NCBI GenBank assembly: GCA_937926185.1 | Contig: CALEYM010000323.1 | Coordinates: forward strand, 1-6,547 | Direction of reading: 5' to 3' | DNA from: an uncultured Bacteroidota bacterium | GTDB lineage: Bacteria > Bacteroidota > Bacteroidia > Chitinophagales > Saprospiraceae | DNA: 6,547 nucleotides | In this document: positions 5,541-6,547 of the stretch, piece after piece | Layout of the letters: each line of letters begins with the position of its first letter | Position numbering within the stretch: the first letter of the stretch is position 1 | The notes under the pieces: model-generated | Database searches by the model: none | Told to the model about the DNA's origin: nothing | Seen by the model: only the letters and a program-made list of their open reading frames with translations | Program-made: the position numbers and the translations under genes

Positions 5541-6364
5541 TGCTTCGCGCCGCGCTTCTCGACATGTACAACGGTGAACCCAACCGGGGAATACCGATGC
5601 TCCGCACCATGCTTGCCCGTTATGCCAACTTGCTCCACTTCGATCATTTCGACGTGCGGATGCGAAACGAGCTGCCCGACCTTTCTTACGACCTGTACAT
5701 TTTTTCGGGCGGGCCGGGTGATCCCCTGTTCAACCACGGCCCCTGGTTCGACCGGTATTTTGCGCTGATCGAATCGCTTTGGCAATGGAACAAAAAACAA
5801 GCCGGCATTTCAGGGGAAGGCAGTCAGAAAAAATACTGTTTTTTTATTTGCCATTCTTTCCAGATGGCGTGCCATCATTTTCGACTGGGCGAAGTGACGG
5901 AGCGTTACAAAATGTCGTTCGGCACTTATCCGGTGCACAAAACCCATTTTGGCAAGGAAGAACCCTATTTCGAGGGTTTGTCCGACCCGTTTTATATCGC
6001 CGATTTCCGCCGCTACCAGGTTGCCAATCCGAACATGGAACGTTTTCACGACATGGGCGCCCAAATCCTTTGCCTGGAAAAACTCCGCCCGCACGTACAC
6101 TACGAGCGCGCGCTGATGGCCGTGCGCTTCAGCCCGGAAATGTTCGGTACCCAATTCCATCCCGAAGCCGATCCGGGCGGCTTGCTCACTTATTTTTTCG
6201 AACCGGAGCGGCGGAAATCCATCGTGGAGGAACACGGCGAAGCCCGATACGACCGGATGATCCGCGATCTGTCCAATCCAAATAAAATCCAGCGCACTTT
6301 TGATACGGTAATCCCCAATTTTATCGAGCATGCAGTGGAAGAACTGACGGCGCTGGCGGTGTGA
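5540..6364 (+). CDS. Stand-alone class I glutamine amidotransferase-like protein (GMP synthase-type GATase domain)
   Basis: The 274-residue soluble protein has the class I glutamine amidotransferase fold, whose members release ammonia from glutamine for a partner synthetase. Visible marks: FSGGPGDP at 55-62, matching the oxyanion-side loop; CHSFQ at 104-108 with C104 as likely nucleophile; and FHPE at 206-209, giving H207 and E209 of the triad. The usual elbow is C-x-G-x-Q; here Ser (106) replaces the Gly. The C-terminus past about 215 is extra compared with a bare ~190-residue domain and is not recognised. ATG at 5540 is the first possible ATG after the in-frame stop at 5453-5455; there is no Shine-Dalgarno and the start touches a heptamer repeat array. 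No synthetase partner lies in the window, so the acceptor substrate is unknown. Family is fairly sure; activity as a glutaminase is inferred. Confidence 0.88.
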   Translation: MLRAALLDMYNGEPNRGIPMLRTMLARYANLLHFDHFDVRMRNELPDLSYDLYIFSGGPGDPLFNHGPWFDRYFALIESLWQWNKKQAGISGEGSQKKYCFFICHSFQMACHHFRLGEVTERYKMSFGTYPVHKTHFGKEEPYFEGLSDPFYIADFRRYQVANPNMERFHDMGAQILCLEKLRPHVHYERALMAVRFSPEMFGTQFHPEADPGGLLTYFFEPERRKSIVEEHGEARYDRMIRDLSNPNKIQRTFDTVIPNFIEHAVEELTALAV

Positions 6365-6409
6365 TGGCGTCATTGCAGTCTTTGCGACTGAAGCCTTTAT
6401 ACGATTGTC

Positions 6410-6417
6410 TACCTTTG
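6410..6417 (+). promoter_or_regulatory. Possible Bacteroidota-type -7 element for a gene beyond the right edge
   Basis: TACCTTTG matches TAnnTTTG exactly. A TTTG lies at 6381-6384, but the 25-nt gap is longer than usual for a -33 element. No convincing gene starts in the remaining 130 nt, so any target would begin outside the window. Confidence 0.3.
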
Positions 6418-6454
6418 CTCCGCAATGGCGCCCAATGATGCGCGCCACGTCGGG

Positions 6455-6494
6455 TGTTGGATATTGGATATTCCTTGTTGGATATTGGATATTC
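6455..6494 (+). repeat. Tandem 21-nt repeat built from TTGGATA heptamers
   Basis: The 19-mer TGTTGGATATTGGATATTC occurs exactly at 6455-6473 and 6476-6494. Each copy holds two adjacent TTGGATA heptamers. A further TGTTG at 6495 looks like the start of a third, lost copy. No gene is seen in 6365-6547, which otherwise holds only the possible promoter above. Confidence 0.8.
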
Positions 6495-6547
6495 TGTTGC
6501 GTCGGGTTAAATATTGAGGACTTTTAACAACGATAAAAACCTGGCAG

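Noticed and set aside
6376..6390. CAGTC/GACTG hairpin just after the amidotransferase stop, considered as terminator
   Set aside because: Only 5 bp of stem and no run of T directly after it.
6425..6517. A 30-codon plus-strand frame from ATG after the TACCTTTG box
   Set aside because: Most of it translates the 21-nt tandem repeat (period divisible by three), so openness is explained by the repeat.

Overview
The window looks like a chromosomal segment of a Bacteroidota bacterium. Three signs point there: near-absent Shine-Dalgarno sequences, an exact TAnnTTTG-type -7 promoter element ahead of the main operon, and intergenic regions full of short tandem repeats. The RsmA protein, with its NFPY motif IV, fits this. 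A more precise placement (for example Saprospiria) is only a guess.

Layout. Positions 1-4012 are one leftward (minus-strand) three-gene operon. Its order of transcription is a diheme b-type membrane cytochrome (4012-3143), a membrane-anchored iron-sulfur/flavin pyridine-nucleotide oxidoreductase (3133-1808), and a giant exported multiheme cytochrome c (1739 to beyond the left edge). The last has 21 CXXCH sites visible in one frame. A Bacteroidota-type promoter at 4037-4044 and a pair of direct repeats 31 nt apart precede the operon. Upstream, also on the minus strand, is rsmA/ksgA (4997-4215). A 542-nt gene-free stretch follows (4998-5539). It holds a ~205-bp palindromic, MITE-like element bounded by 12-bp direct repeats, a CTAAAC repeat cluster, a possible promoter, a small perfect hairpin and a nine-unit heptanucleotide array. 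That array runs directly into the start codon of a plus-strand stand-alone class I glutamine amidotransferase-like gene (5540-6364). The final 183 nt hold another TAnnTTTG match and a second heptanucleotide repeat family.

How the genes may work together. The three operon products form a plausible transmembrane electron conduit. The flavin/Fe-S protein faces the cytoplasm and would exchange electrons with NAD(P)H. The five-helix cytochrome b has two His pairs, each 14 residues apart, that could hold two stacked hemes across the membrane. The secreted cytochrome, built of repeated three-heme modules, would act as a periplasmic or outward wire. Direction of flow and final partner are not shown by the sequence. 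The most unusual points are the ferredoxin domain, which lacks the second Cys in both motifs, and the apparent permutation of the flavin domain. rsmA (ribosome maturation) and the amidotransferase look functionally unrelated to the operon.
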